Part shown: in pieces, positions 26,119-35,504 of the stretch
Position numbering within the stretch: position 1 is the stretch's first letter
How the letters are laid out: every line of letters starts with the position of its first letter
Assembly: GCF_000931935.2 (NCBI RefSeq)
Contig: NZ_AZAC01000001.1
Coordinates: 124,001-188,000, forward strand
Source: Dethiosulfatarculus sandiegensis
GTDB lineage: Bacteria > Desulfobacterota > Desulfarculia > Desulfarculales > Desulfarculaceae
DNA: 64,000 nucleotides
Direction of reading: 5' to 3'
Notes under the pieces: model-generated
Told to the model about the DNA's origin: nothing
The model's database searches: none
Seen by the model: only the letters and a program-made list of their open reading frames with translations
Translations under genes and position numbers: made by a program

Positions 26119-27023
26119 ATTCCGCTGCCAAGGAAACACAATACCGGGCAGGACGCAGGGTGGTCCTGGTCGGGGCCTGGGTTAACCTGTTTTTGATTTT
26201 TGCCAAATTCCTGGCCGGTCATTTTGGCAACAGCCAGGCCCTGATAGCAGACGCAGTACATTCATTTTCTGATTTATTCACTGATTTCGCAGTTATAATC
26301 GGCCTCAAGCTGGGCAAGGCCCCGCCGGATAAGGTTCACCATTTTGGTCACGGCAGGCTGGAGACCCTCATTTCGGCTTTAGTCGGCCTGGCCCTGATAA
26401 TAGTAGCTGGATTCATGGGCTGGGATGCGGCGGATAACGCCTGGCACGGAGTTTCCTGCAATCCCACCTGGCTGGCGATTGTGGCGGCCTTGGCCTCCCT
26501 GGTGGCCAAGGAGGCTTTGTTTCAATACACCATGATTCAGGGCAAACGGACCAACAGCCCGGCCTTAAAGGCAAACGCCTGGCATCACCGCACCGACGCC
26601 ATGTCTTCGCTGGCCGTAATGGTGGGGGTGACGGCAGCCTGGTGGAAGCCGGAATGGGCGGTTCTCGATGCCTATGCGGCCCTGGTGGTTTCAGTCTTAA
26701 TTTTTGCCGCCGGGGTGGGCGTAATCTGGGATGCGGTAAAGGAATTCACCGACTCGGCTCCGGATCAAAAGACCCAAAACGAAATTTTGGATTGCGCCTT
26801 GAGGGTCCCGGGTGTGGAGCGGGTGCATGATTTAAGGGTGCGCACCACTGGGGGGCGCCTTATTATGGAGCTGCACGTAGTGGTTGACGGTGAAATCAGC
26901 GTAAGACAGGGGCATGATATTGCCAATGAGGTGGAAAAATGCCTGTTGGCCGAGGTTCCCCGCATGGAAAGGGCCCTTATCCATGTGGACCCTGCTAAGG
27001 GGAAACCGGACAAGCCCCTTTAA
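26115..27023 (+). CDS. Cation diffusion facilitator metal transporter
   Basis: A 302-residue CDF protein exporting divalent metals (zinc, iron or manganese) against protons. Membrane metal-site motifs are visible in DAVHSFSDLFTD (HxxxD at 49-53) and AWHHRTDAMSS. HHFGHGRLE sits in the cytosolic loop, and the C-terminal cytoplasmic domain starts near residue 210 (RVPGVERVHDLRVRTTGG). It follows the hydrolase gene with translational overlap. Confidence 0.93.
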   Translation: MNSAAKETQYRAGRRVVLVGAWVNLFLIFAKFLAGHFGNSQALIADAVHSFSDLFTDFAVIIGLKLGKAPPDKVHHFGHGRLETLISALVGLALIIVAGFMGWDAADNAWHGVSCNPTWLAIVAALASLVAKEALFQYTMIQGKRTNSPALKANAWHHRTDAMSSLAVMVGVTAAWWKPEWAVLDAYAALVVSVLIFAAGVGVIWDAVKEFTDSAPDQKTQNEILDCALRVPGVERVHDLRVRTTGGRLIMELHVVVDGEISVRQGHDIANEVEKCLLAEVPRMERALIHVDPAKGKPDKPL

Positions 27024-27087
27024 GCCTCCTTGTGAGCCCGGCAGGAGGGTGATATCCTTGCCCGCAGGCAGGCAATAAGGAAAAGAA

Positions 27088-27756
27088 GTGACATATTACC
27101 CGGCATTTTTGGATTTGAGCGAACGTCTGGTGCTCCTGGTGGGGGCGGGGCAGGTGGCCGCCCGTAAACTGAGCGCCTTATTGGAGGCTGGAGCCAGGGT
27201 CCGTCTGGTGGCTCCGGAGCTGCATCCAAAGACCGGAAAGCTTTTAAACGATCGGGTTGAATTACTTGTTCGGCCTTTTATGGATGCCGACCTTTTGGGG
27301 GTGAGCCTGGTCATAGCCGCCACTGACAATGAGGCGGTGAATCAAAAGGTGGCTCATCTGGCCAAGGATAAAGGGCTGTTTGTAAATGTGATCAAAAGCC
27401 CTGAGCTGGGTGATTTCCAGGTCCCCGCGGCTTTGAGGCGGGGCAGCCTGACTATAGCGGTGAGCACCGGAGGGGCGTCGCCTGCGGCGGCCCGAAGGCT
27501 GCGTAAAGAACTCTCGGAAAGCTATGGCCCTGAATGGGAGCCTTATCTTTTATTATTGTCCAGGCTGAGAAAACGGATTACGGAAAAAGGGTTGTCTGCG
27601 GAAAAAAACCGGCCCCTGTTTTACCGGCTGGTGGAGTCCGATCTTCTAACTCTGGTAAAAAAGCGGAGCGCCCCTGAAGTGGACGTTCTTTTGAACGATA
27701 TTTTGGGACCGGGATTCAGTCTGGCCGATTTGGAGTTGGCCGATCTGTTTAATTAG
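27088..27756 (+). CDS. Precorrin-2 dehydrogenase / siroheme synthase N-terminal type
   Basis: Oxidises precorrin-2 to sirohydrochlorin with NAD+. A 222-residue protein with LLVGAGQVAARK (NAD-binding loop, about 15-26), then LVIAATDNEAVNQKV and STGGASPAAARRLRKEL, as in the Met8/CysG-B/SirC family. The start is GTG with AAGGA upstream. It precedes hemX and hemA, so the gene group makes the early tetrapyrrole precursors and siroheme. Confidence 0.9.
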   Translation: MTYYPAFLDLSERLVLLVGAGQVAARKLSALLEAGARVRLVAPELHPKTGKLLNDRVELLVRPFMDADLLGVSLVIAATDNEAVNQKVAHLAKDKGLFVNVIKSPELGDFQVPAALRRGSLTIAVSTGGASPAAARRLRKELSESYGPEWEPYLLLLSRLRKRITEKGLSAEKNRPLFYRLVESDLLTLVKKRSAPEVDVLLNDILGPGFSLADLELADLFN

Positions 27757-27890
27757 GGCGTGGTCTCCAATAAAGCCGCTTGAGCGGGTCAGGCACGGAG
27801 TTTTAAAACGAAACTGCCGACATAGAATCTGCGGGATTTTGCCGCGTTTCGGTTCATCCAAGGAACACTTGAAAAGGCAGGAGGATTGAA

Positions 27891-28736
27891 TTGAGCACCT
27901 GGCTTCATTGGGCCACCCTGGCGCTTTACCTGGCGGGAACGGGAATATATCTTTCTTTTCTGCTTTGGCAAAAGCCACGCCTTGCCGATCTGGGCAAAGT
28001 GGTTCTTTGGCTGGGCTTTTCCCTGCATACTCTGGGCCTGGGCGCGGCCTGGCTGGATCTGGGCGCCTTTCCGGCCCTGAACTTGAGGCAGGCCCTGGAT
28101 GTTTTCGCCTGGGCCGTAATGGGGGGCGGACTTTTAATCAACCTGCGAACTCAGGTGTTGATTCTGGGGGCTTTTACCGCGCCACTCGCCGCGATCATGC
28201 TTTCCGCGGCTTCGGTTATGCCTCAAATGGCCGGGCCGACTTCGCCTTTAATGAAAAGCCTGTGGGTGGTCTCTCATGTCCTGACCATGTTGGCCGGGTA
28301 TGGGCTTTACACCCTTAATTTTTTAGGCAGCGTGCTTTATCTGGTCCAGGACGGCATGATCAGGAAAAAACATCTCGGACCGGCTTTTCGCAGGCTGCCT
28401 TCTTTGAGCAGGTTGGATAATTTAAACGCCGCCACCTTGATGGGCGGTTTTATCCTTTTCACCCTGGGCATGACCTTTGGGGTGGTCTATGGCCATCTTG
28501 CCTTGGGCACCTATTGGCAATGGGACCCCAAGGAGGCCTGGACCCTGGCCACCTGGTTTTTATACGCCGCCCTCACCCACACCAGACTGGTGCAGGGATG
28601 GCGGGGCAGACGGGGGGCCTGGTTCGCGGTTCTTGCCTATGGGGTTTTGCTTTTCACTTTTTTGGGGGGAGGGCTTTTGTTCTCCAGCTACCATAGCTTT
28701 GAAGGTCTGCAGCAGTTGAAGGGGGTGCCCCGGTGA
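27891..28736 (+). CDS. HemX/CcsA-family cytochrome c assembly membrane protein
   Basis: A 281-residue protein with about eight membrane helices and a tryptophan-rich segment GTYWQWDPKEAWTLATWF, the WWD haem-handling motif of CcsA/CcmC/HemX. Coupling to hemA (GTGA overlap) favours HemX, a HemA-associated protein that affects glutamyl-tRNA reductase levels; a cytochrome c role is the alternative. The start is a TTG with GGAGG six bases upstream. Confidence 0.85.
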   Translation: MSTWLHWATLALYLAGTGIYLSFLLWQKPRLADLGKVVLWLGFSLHTLGLGAAWLDLGAFPALNLRQALDVFAWAVMGGGLLINLRTQVLILGAFTAPLAAIMLSAASVMPQMAGPTSPLMKSLWVVSHVLTMLAGYGLYTLNFLGSVLYLVQDGMIRKKHLGPAFRRLPSLSRLDNLNAATLMGGFILFTLGMTFGVVYGHLALGTYWQWDPKEAWTLATWFLYAALTHTRLVQGWRGRRGAWFAVLAYGVLLFTFLGGGLLFSSYHSFEGLQQLKGVPR

Positions 28737-30013
28737 ACCTCTTATTGGTGGGGGTGAATCATAAAACCGCTCCGGTGAAGGTGCGGGAATGCCTGGCCCC
28801 GGAACCGGAAAAAGTGCCGGATATGGTGACGGACGCCCTTATGCTCCCCGGGGTGAACGAGGCGCTTTTGGTCTCCACCTGTAACCGGGTTGAGATGCTG
28901 GTGGCCTGCGATTGTCTGCAAGACACAGAAGATAACCTTTGTGCATGGCTCACCAACGGCAAGGGTCTGGACAGCCGTAAACTAGTCAAATCCCTTTATC
29001 TGCATAAAGACCAGGAGGCGGTGCGTCACCTTTTCCGGGTGGCAAGCAGCCTGGACTCAATGGTCATAGGCGAACCCCAGATTCTGGGTCAGATCAAAGA
29101 CGCCTATCGCATCGCCTCAGAGGCCGGAACCACCCGCACAGTCCTTAATCGGCTGATGCACAAGACTTTTCATGTAGCCAAAAGGGTGCGCACCGAGACC
29201 CTGATCGGCGGCGCGGCGGTTAGCGTGTCCTATGCCGCTGTGGAGTTGGCCAAAAAAATATTTGATGAACTGACCGGCCTCAACGCCCTTTTAATCGGCG
29301 CGGGAGAGATGGCCGAACTGGCGGCCGAGCACCTTTTGGCCCAAGGGGTGGCTTCTGTGACCGTGGCCAACCGAACCCTGGAAAGGGCCATGGAGCTGGC
29401 CCGCAACCTGGGGGGAGGCAAGGCCTATCGTTTGGACGACCTGCCTCTGATCTTAGGTGAGGTTGATATTGTGATCACCTCCACCGGCTCGCCGGTGCCG
29501 GTTATCACCCCCGAGCTGGCTAAAAAGGCGGTGCGTCAGCGCAAGGGGAACCCCCTGTTTTTCATTGATATAGCCGTGCCCAGGGATGTGGACCCCAAAG
29601 TTGGTGGCTTTGACGGCTGTTTTATCTTTGATATAGATGATTTGAGTCAAGTGGTCCAGGGTAACCTGCGCATCAGGCTAAAAGAGGCCCAAAAGGCGGA
29701 GTATATTGTGGACCAGGAGGTGGTGAAGTTCAACCATTGGCTGAGTTCACTGGACGTGGTGCCCACCATAACCGACCTTACAGCAAAAGCCGAAGATATA
29801 AGGCAGACTGAACTGGCCAGAACATTAAAGGATCTTAAGGGGTTGAGTCCAGAGGATTCCGAAGCCCTGGAACGTCTCACCCGTTCATTGGTGAAAAAGC
29901 TCATACACGATCCTATATTATTCCTCAAGGAACAGGCTCACGAGAAAAAGCCCGAAACCAAAAAAGAGCATACAGCCCTGTTCCGCCGCATTTTTTATTT
30001 GGGTGAAAAATAA
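28733..30013 (+). CDS. hemA: Glutamyl-tRNA reductase
   Basis: Reduces glutamyl-tRNA to glutamate-1-semialdehyde with NADPH, the first committed step of the C5 tetrapyrrole pathway. The 426-residue protein has catalytic Cys50 in LLVSTCNRVE, GEPQILGQIKDAY, and the NADPH loop LIGAGEMAELAAEHL. Its product feeds HemL, encoded at 3792-5081, rather than a gene next door. Confidence 0.97.
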   Translation: MNLLLVGVNHKTAPVKVRECLAPEPEKVPDMVTDALMLPGVNEALLVSTCNRVEMLVACDCLQDTEDNLCAWLTNGKGLDSRKLVKSLYLHKDQEAVRHLFRVASSLDSMVIGEPQILGQIKDAYRIASEAGTTRTVLNRLMHKTFHVAKRVRTETLIGGAAVSVSYAAVELAKKIFDELTGLNALLIGAGEMAELAAEHLLAQGVASVTVANRTLERAMELARNLGGGKAYRLDDLPLILGEVDIVITSTGSPVPVITPELAKKAVRQRKGNPLFFIDIAVPRDVDPKVGGFDGCFIFDIDDLSQVVQGNLRIRLKEAQKAEYIVDQEVVKFNHWLSSLDVVPTITDLTAKAEDIRQTELARTLKDLKGLSPEDSEALERLTRSLVKKLIHDPILFLKEQAHEKKPETKKEHTALFRRIFYLGEK

Positions 30014-30103
30014 AAAACCATTTTCCCAGTTTTTTAAAGCAGTTGGAAAGCGAATTGTCTGTTCCTGCCTCACTTGGAAAGCCGGGAGAAGGAGATACAA
30101 GCT

Positions 30104-32722
30104 ATGCGTATGAAAAAGGCTGTTTTCTGGCTGGTAATGGCAGTGATTCTGGCTGCCGCGCCGGCTTTGGCCAAGCCTGAAAGGCATAAACTTCCTTCCG
30201 GCCTCACCATCATCACCGAGGAGAACCACGAAGCCCCGGTGGTGAGTTTTCAGGTCTGGGTGCGGGCCGGGGCGGCTTTTGAGAGAACCCATGAATACGG
30301 CATCACCCATCTTATAGAGCATATGATCTTCAAGGGCAGCCCCAAGGACCCCAAGGGGGAAATGGCCGGCAAGATAGAGGCTCTGGGCGGACAGGTGAAT
30401 GCCTACACCACCTTGGACCACACTAATTATCATGCCACGGCGGCCAGCCGCTTTGCTCCCCAGGTGTTGGAACTTTTAGCCGATGCCGTGGTGAACGCCA
30501 ATTTTGATGAAGGCGAGTTGGCCAGGGAAAAAGAGGTGGTGATCGAAGAGATTCGCATGAATCAGGATGATCCGGCCCGCCGCCGTTTTAAAAAGGCGCT
30601 GGCGGCTTCTTTTGGGGATCATCCCTATGGCAGACCGGTTTTGGGAACCGTGGATTCGGTCAAGGCCATTTCCCGTCAGGATATACTTGAATACAGAAAA
30701 CGCTGGTACCGCGCACCCAATGTGGTGGTGGTGGCAGTGGGGGATTTTAAAACCCGGACCATCCTGCCGTTATTGGAAAAGGCCTTTAAAAACCTGCCCC
30801 AAGGTCCCAGTCCCGATTTCAAACTGCCGCCGGTGACCTTGCCCCAGGGCCCCCGCCTGGAGCTGATGAAGGAAAAGGTGCGTCAGGCGTCGGTGATTTT
30901 GACCTGGCGCATTCCGGGCATGCCCTCTCCCAAGGTTTTTCCCCTGGATGTTACCGCCTCCGTACTGGGTGAAGGTGAGACCAGCCGGCTTTACGCCAAG
31001 GTAAAGGAGAAATTGGGCCTGGTCGACGGGGTTTCCTCCTTTGCCTATACCCTACGCGGTCAGGGTGTATTCATGATCATTGCAAGCATGAGTCCTGACA
31101 AGGTGGATCAGGCGCTGCCCGCCCTTTTAAAAGAGACCTATTCTCTTTTGAAAAGGCCGCCGAGCGGGGAAGAGCTTAAGATCGCCAATGTAAACCTGTC
31201 GGCTTCTTTTGTAAGAGACCGTCAGACCATGGACGGACAGGCCAACACCTTGGGATACTTTGAAATGTTCTGGGGCGGTTATGAAAAGGCCGCCACTTAC
31301 CTGGAAAAATTCAAAGATGTTGCACCTGAAAACGTGGATTTGGTGGTCCGGGATTACTTTGACGCAGATGGGCTCATGGTTTTGGTCCAGAGCCCTGTGA
31401 TCAAGGGCCTGCCTGATAAGGCCCGGCTTTCCGAGATGGTTAAAAAGGCCAGGCAAGAGGCCATAAAAGCAGAGGACCTCCCGGACAAGGTTGAAAAATT
31501 CACTTTAAAGAACGGGCTCACCCTGGTTGTTCAGCCCCGCCGGGCAATTCCCCTGGTTTCGTTCGACCTGGCCACCTTTGGGGGCCAGGCCCTGGATACC
31601 AAAAAAACCGCAGGGCTTTATCAGCTTTGGTCCCGCACCCTTACCAGGGGAACCGAAAACCACACCTACTGGGAACTGACCCGGGAACTGGAATCCATGG
31701 CCGGGAGCCTATCGGCTTTCAGCGGTAAGAGCACCTGCGGAGTTTCCGGTTCTTTTCTTTCTGCAGACTGGGCTCGGGGACTGGGGCTTTTGGCCGAGGT
31801 CTGGCAGCGGCCCATTTTCCCGGAAAAAGAGCTGAATAAGGCCAAGGCTGAGCAACGGGCAGCTCTGCGCGCCCAGTTGGATTCACCTCCGGGCCGCACC
31901 TTTATGGCTTTCAGGAAACTGTTTTACGGAGACCATCCCTATGGGTTGAACCGCCTGGGCACCCAGGAGACCCTGGCCGGATTCACCAGTGCCGATCTTA
32001 AAAAGGCCCATGAAAGGGTAAACGGTCTGGACGGGGCGGTTCTCACTGTGGTGGGGGATGTTGATCCGTCCGAGGTCCTGGCCAGGGTGCGCCGCCTGCT
32101 CGGCGGCAAGACAAAAAAAGCGCCTCAACTGAATTTGGCCTCACCCAAGCCTCACAACAAGCCTGCCCATGAGGAACTGGCCGATCCCAAGGCCAAGCAG
32201 ACCCAGATAGTCGTGGGCTTTGCCGCGCCTTCGGCCACAGATCCCAAACGACATGAAGCTGCGCTCTTGCAGGCTATTCTGGGCGGTATGGGCGGCAGGT
32301 TATTCAGGGATTTAAGGGACATACAATCCTTAGCCTATACAGTGCAACCATTTTATTCCGATAGTTTGAAGGCGGGTGTTTTTGGGGTCTATATGGCCGT
32401 GGGTGCCGGTAAAGAAGAACAGGCCATGGCGGGATTGCATAAAAAACTTGTTGAAATCGCACAAAATCCGCCGACTGACCAGGAAGTAAAAAGGGCCAAG
32501 GCCTATATTCTGGGAGCCAGGGATATTGGCTTGCAGACCAATATGGCCCTGGCCGGGACCATGGCGATTGATGAGCTTTTGGGGCTGGGTTTTGATTATT
32601 ACAAGAAAATGCCCCGGGAGCTGATGGCTATCAACGCTAAAGATATTAGTGACGCAGCCCGTAAGATCCTTGACTTTAATCAGTTGGTCAAGGTGACAAT
32701 GGGACGAAATTCTCAGAAATAG
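30104..32722 (+). CDS. M16-family zinc metalloprotease, exported, two-domain
   Basis: An 872-residue periplasmic protease. Signal peptide about 1-23 (ends PALA). The N-terminal half has the inverted zinc motif HLIEH (69-73) with a distal glutamate in VIEEIRMNQDDP. The C-terminal half repeats the fold without HxxEH and is presumably non-catalytic, as in pitrilysin-type enzymes. The ATG at 30104 was chosen because AAGGAGA lies just upstream; an earlier in-frame start at 30074 would precede the signal peptide with a charged stretch. Confidence 0.92.
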   Translation: MRMKKAVFWLVMAVILAAAPALAKPERHKLPSGLTIITEENHEAPVVSFQVWVRAGAAFERTHEYGITHLIEHMIFKGSPKDPKGEMAGKIEALGGQVNAYTTLDHTNYHATAASRFAPQVLELLADAVVNANFDEGELAREKEVVIEEIRMNQDDPARRRFKKALAASFGDHPYGRPVLGTVDSVKAISRQDILEYRKRWYRAPNVVVVAVGDFKTRTILPLLEKAFKNLPQGPSPDFKLPPVTLPQGPRLELMKEKVRQASVILTWRIPGMPSPKVFPLDVTASVLGEGETSRLYAKVKEKLGLVDGVSSFAYTLRGQGVFMIIASMSPDKVDQALPALLKETYSLLKRPPSGEELKIANVNLSASFVRDRQTMDGQANTLGYFEMFWGGYEKAATYLEKFKDVAPENVDLVVRDYFDADGLMVLVQSPVIKGLPDKARLSEMVKKARQEAIKAEDLPDKVEKFTLKNGLTLVVQPRRAIPLVSFDLATFGGQALDTKKTAGLYQLWSRTLTRGTENHTYWELTRELESMAGSLSAFSGKSTCGVSGSFLSADWARGLGLLAEVWQRPIFPEKELNKAKAEQRAALRAQLDSPPGRTFMAFRKLFYGDHPYGLNRLGTQETLAGFTSADLKKAHERVNGLDGAVLTVVGDVDPSEVLARVRRLLGGKTKKAPQLNLASPKPHNKPAHEELADPKAKQTQIVVGFAAPSATDPKRHEAALLQAILGGMGGRLFRDLRDIQSLAYTVQPFYSDSLKAGVFGVYMAVGAGKEEQAMAGLHKKLVEIAQNPPTDQEVKRAKAYILGARDIGLQTNMALAGTMAIDELLGLGFDYYKKMPRELMAINAKDISDAARKILDFNQLVKVTMGRNSQK

Positions 32723-32801
32723 AAGATTAAATCCCTGAGCCCTGGGCTTGTGGTTATGGGGGGCCAGGCAACCGTGACAGGTAGAACCTCAGGAGGAAAT
32801 T

Positions 32802-33347
32802 GTGAAGACAAATAACCTGTTAGACAGGCAGGATTGCTTTTTGGTGGTGGTGGACGCACAGGAAAGGCTGATGCCCGCTATTTCCGAAAAACAGGCCATC
32901 ACCGACAACTTGGACCGGTTGGTGAAGTTCGCCGGCATTGTGGGGATGCCGGTAATTTTTACAGAACAGCAGAAATTGGGCTCCACTCTCCAGCCTTTGT
33001 TGGACATCAATTCGGAACCACAGGTGGTGAGCAAGATAACTTTTGATTGCTTTGCCTGCCCCGAGTTTGCGGAAAAGGTCAGTGCCCTGGGTAAAAAAAC
33101 CATGTTGCTGGCCGGCGTGGAGTCTCATATCTGCGTTGCCCAGACCGCATTGAGCGCCTTGGCTGATTATAAGGTGCATGTCATCTCTGATGCGGTGGGG
33201 TCCAGGGCACCGGCCAATCGCCAGGTCGCTCTTGATCGCCTGGCCAGGGCCGGAGCGGTTATATCAAGCACTGAGATGGCCATGTATGAGATATTGGGCC
33301 GCGCCGGAACAGACGAGTTTAAAAAGGTGCTGCCCCTGGTCAAGTAA
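32802..33347 (+). CDS. Isochorismatase-family cysteine hydrolase
   Basis: A 181-residue protein of the isochorismatase/nicotinamidase fold. The catalytic triad is visible: Asp19 (VVDAQERL), Lys78 (VSKITFDCF) and Cys111 (AGVESHICVAQ). The substrate is unknown; many relatives are annotated as generic hydrolases. GTG start after AGGAGG. Confidence 0.88.
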   Translation: MKTNNLLDRQDCFLVVVDAQERLMPAISEKQAITDNLDRLVKFAGIVGMPVIFTEQQKLGSTLQPLLDINSEPQVVSKITFDCFACPEFAEKVSALGKKTMLLAGVESHICVAQTALSALADYKVHVISDAVGSRAPANRQVALDRLARAGAVISSTEMAMYEILGRAGTDEFKKVLPLVK

Positions 33348-33420
33348 GGGCTTATTTGCCTCTTTGAAGCTCAGTCAATCCGGGCGAGCCAAGTGGCAAG
33401 ATATATTAAACTTGGTTTAA

Positions 33421-33460
33421 TAAAATAATGGGATCAGCTCCGGCCGATCCCATTATTTTA
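33421..33460 (+). terminator. Terminator after the isochorismatase-like gene
   Basis: A perfect 15-bp inverted repeat (33421-33435 and 33446-33460) whose outer arms are A- and T-rich so that the transcript ends in a U-rich tail. It lies 74 bases after the stop. Confidence 0.75.
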
Positions 33461-33732
33461 TAAAGTGTATTTCATTTGTACTACTCTGAAATTAAAAACT
33501 TTTTAGAGTAAGAGGCCTTGCCTTGCCCTGATTTTTAAAAAAGTTCAGGTGATTGGTTTTACTCTAAATAGGGCGAAGTTAAATTATGAAGCTTGGTTTC
33601 ATATGCTTAAAAGGGCAGGAGGCCAACTGCAAAGGAGAAAGGTCCCTATTCTTGTTTTAAATTTGCTATGGTGTTTTTTTACGATTTAAATAATGGCTAA
33701 AGGTTGAGACTCGAAAAAACAGGGACCAAGGC
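33461..33732 (+). other. Intergenic region with a spaced inverted repeat and promoter-like boxes
   Basis: No gene seen. A 10-bp inverted repeat TTTAGAGTAA (33502-33511) / TTACTCTAAA (33559-33568) encloses a smaller hairpin. A promoter-like pair TTGCTA (33663-33668), 17 bases, TTAAAT (33686-33691) lies about 40 bases before the next ATG. Confidence 0.35.
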
Positions 33733-34425
33733 ATGCTCTCAAAGATTGGAAATCAAGGTTTGGCCGGTAATTCTGAAGTGAAATTGTTGCTCGGGCTGAA
33801 ATTCCAGTTTTGGGTTTGTCTGGTGTTCCTCCTGTGTTTTGGCCTTGAGGCTGCGGCTGAAACCAAGCCTGATCAGGGTTTGATATCCCCTGATAAAGAG
33901 GCGGTTGTCCTGAGTCGGGCTTCCTCTGAGCCTGCCCCCACCAAGAAGGTTGATTACAGCTTTTTCAAGAGCTCTGAGATGGCCTTCACCTGCTTGATGC
34001 CCGAGAACTGGCAAACCCGTAAGATGGGAAACGGCGACCTTTTGATTTTGCCGGAGGCCTCGGAAAACGGGTTGAAATTTTCCATCAAGATCAGGCTGCA
34101 AAAAATAAAAGGCCAGGGGCGGCCAGCTCTTAAACGAAAGATTGAAGATTCCGGCAAGCAGTTTCTCAGGGCTCCCAAGGGCCAAATATTAAAAGAAAAT
34201 AAAACCATGATCGCCGGTAAGGAAGCCCCCTATCTGGTGGCCGCCTATCGGGCCCTGGACAAACAGGGTCAAACCAGGGTCTTTGCCCATGCTTTGGTGG
34301 CTTTTTTGCGCCAAGACCGCATCATGCAGATTGATTATTTTGCCCCCTATCGGGTCTACCAGGAAAAATTGCCTTATTTCCAGGGTGTTCTGGATTCGCT
34401 TCGTTTGTTGCCCCTGAAGCCTTAA
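33733..34425 (+). CDS. Exported protein of unknown function, possibly PsbP/Mog1-like
   Basis: A 230-residue protein with an uncleaved or late signal (hydrophobic about 22-43, ending LEAAAE). The mature part (about 70-228) alternates beta strands and includes FTCLMPENWQTRKM, a surface-exposed start typical of small PsbP-like or DUF1795-type domains, and closes with YFQGVLDSLRLL. No catalytic residues are visible. Its 3' end overlaps the next, opposing gene by four bases. Confidence 0.55.
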   Translation: MLSKIGNQGLAGNSEVKLLLGLKFQFWVCLVFLLCFGLEAAAETKPDQGLISPDKEAVVLSRASSEPAPTKKVDYSFFKSSEMAFTCLMPENWQTRKMGNGDLLILPEASENGLKFSIKIRLQKIKGQGRPALKRKIEDSGKQFLRAPKGQILKENKTMIAGKEAPYLVAAYRALDKQGQTRVFAHALVAFLRQDRIMQIDYFAPYRVYQEKLPYFQGVLDSLRLLPLKP

Positions 34426-35153
34426 GGTTTTTTTGCGGCCAGCCATTCGGCTCTTTTGCGAGCGGCCCGGCTGTCCTCGGCCGAGGGAGCCAATTCGGCG
34501 TATTTAAGATAAGAGCGGGCGGCTTTTTTATAGTCTTTTTGCTTTTCACAGGCTACTGCCAGGTTTTTGTAGGCCAGGGCATAACCTGGATCAACCTGAA
34601 TAGCCCTTTCATAGGCTGCTATGGCCTGTTCTATTTTTTCCTGCTTACGCCTTATCAGTCCCAGGTTGTTCCAGAGCTTGGCATTGCCCTGGTCGTTAAA
34701 GGCGGCCCGGGCGAAGAGGGCTTCCGCCTTGGCCAGGTTCCCTTTTTTGTAGAATTCCATAGCCTGGGCCACGTATTTCTCAGAAATTTCCGTTGGGGTC
34801 GGCTCCCTTGACTTAGGCGGCTCAGAGACGTTTTCTTGGGTGTTCAGGGGGGCAGCCTTGGTTGATTGCTCTGGCTGATCTGTATTTTTTGGTGAAACGG
34901 AGCCTTTTGCCTCTACGTTTTCCTGGCGTTGCTTATTGGTCGGCGAATTTCCCGAAGAAGCGGCCTCAATTGCACTGGGGTCAAAATCAGCAGGCAGGGA
35001 AAAGGGAGAATCAACCTGGGGCAGTTGTTCGCCATATACAGAATCAACAGGCGGAAAAACCATGAGGAAAAGGAAAAAAGATAAGCATAAATAGTTAATT
35101 GTCTGCTTGGTTAAAGGTAGGTTAAAGGTCTTCAAACAAAGCGATCGGGGCAT
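34422..35153 (-). CDS. Exported tetratricopeptide-repeat protein
   Basis: A 243-residue protein with an N-terminal hydrophobic segment (about 22-42), a low-complexity Pro/Ser/Asn-rich spacer (about 45-125) and three TPR units (about 125-230: AMEFYKKGNLAKAEALF, AIAAYERAIQVDPGYALAYK). The ATG at 35153 was preferred over a TTG six codons earlier because AAAGGA is at the right spacing. It probably acts as a periplasmic scaffold; partner unknown. Confidence 0.75.
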   Translation of the reverse strand: MPRSLCLKTFNLPLTKQTINYLCLSFFLFLMVFPPVDSVYGEQLPQVDSPFSLPADFDPSAIEAASSGNSPTNKQRQENVEAKGSVSPKNTDQPEQSTKAAPLNTQENVSEPPKSREPTPTEISEKYVAQAMEFYKKGNLAKAEALFARAAFNDQGNAKLWNNLGLIRRKQEKIEQAIAAYERAIQVDPGYALAYKNLAVACEKQKDYKKAARSYLKYAELAPSAEDSRAARKRAEWLAAKKP

Positions 35154-35445
35154 TTGGGGTTCCTTTGCCAAAATACATGAAACATTTTGCCTGTTGATAA
35201 GGCGTTCCTATGAATAATGCATACCCTGCCCCACAAATCAAAGAGTTTTTAAGACAAAATTTCCTATACTCCGGTTTAAAGGAGGTTCATAGTTGTACAA
35301 CCAAGGCATTACCTGCATTTATGGGGGCCCGGCGAGAGGGGCGGCTCTTAGGTTATGATTTTTTGAATAAGATGCGTATTTCTAATTAGTTTTCAAGATT
35401 ACGCTCTGCCGGGCGACTCCCGGCAAAGTCCAGGGGGACAGGTAA
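35154..35445. other. 292-base intergenic stretch
   Basis: No gene recognised. It contains a GC-rich hairpin (35407-35413/35419-35425) and a 21-codon plus-strand frame at 35293-35358 with AAAGGAGG seven bases before its TTG, too short to call. Confidence 0.4.
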
Positions 35446-35482
35446 GAAAAAAGGCAGACTGTGCTTTGGCGCACAGTCTGCC
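35446..35482 (-). terminator. Intrinsic terminator of the tonB operon
   Basis: Perfect 12-bp arms (35453-35464 and 35471-35482) with a 6-base loop are followed on the minus strand by a run of seven Ts. It lies 22 bases after the last gene of the operon. Confidence 0.92.
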
Positions 35483-35504
35483 ATGATTAACCCGGACCCA
35501 AGGC

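Noticed and set aside
26441..26462. TGGCAC followed by a TGC, sigma54 promoter-like
   Set aside because: Spacing and the -12 element do not match and it lies inside the CDF transporter gene.
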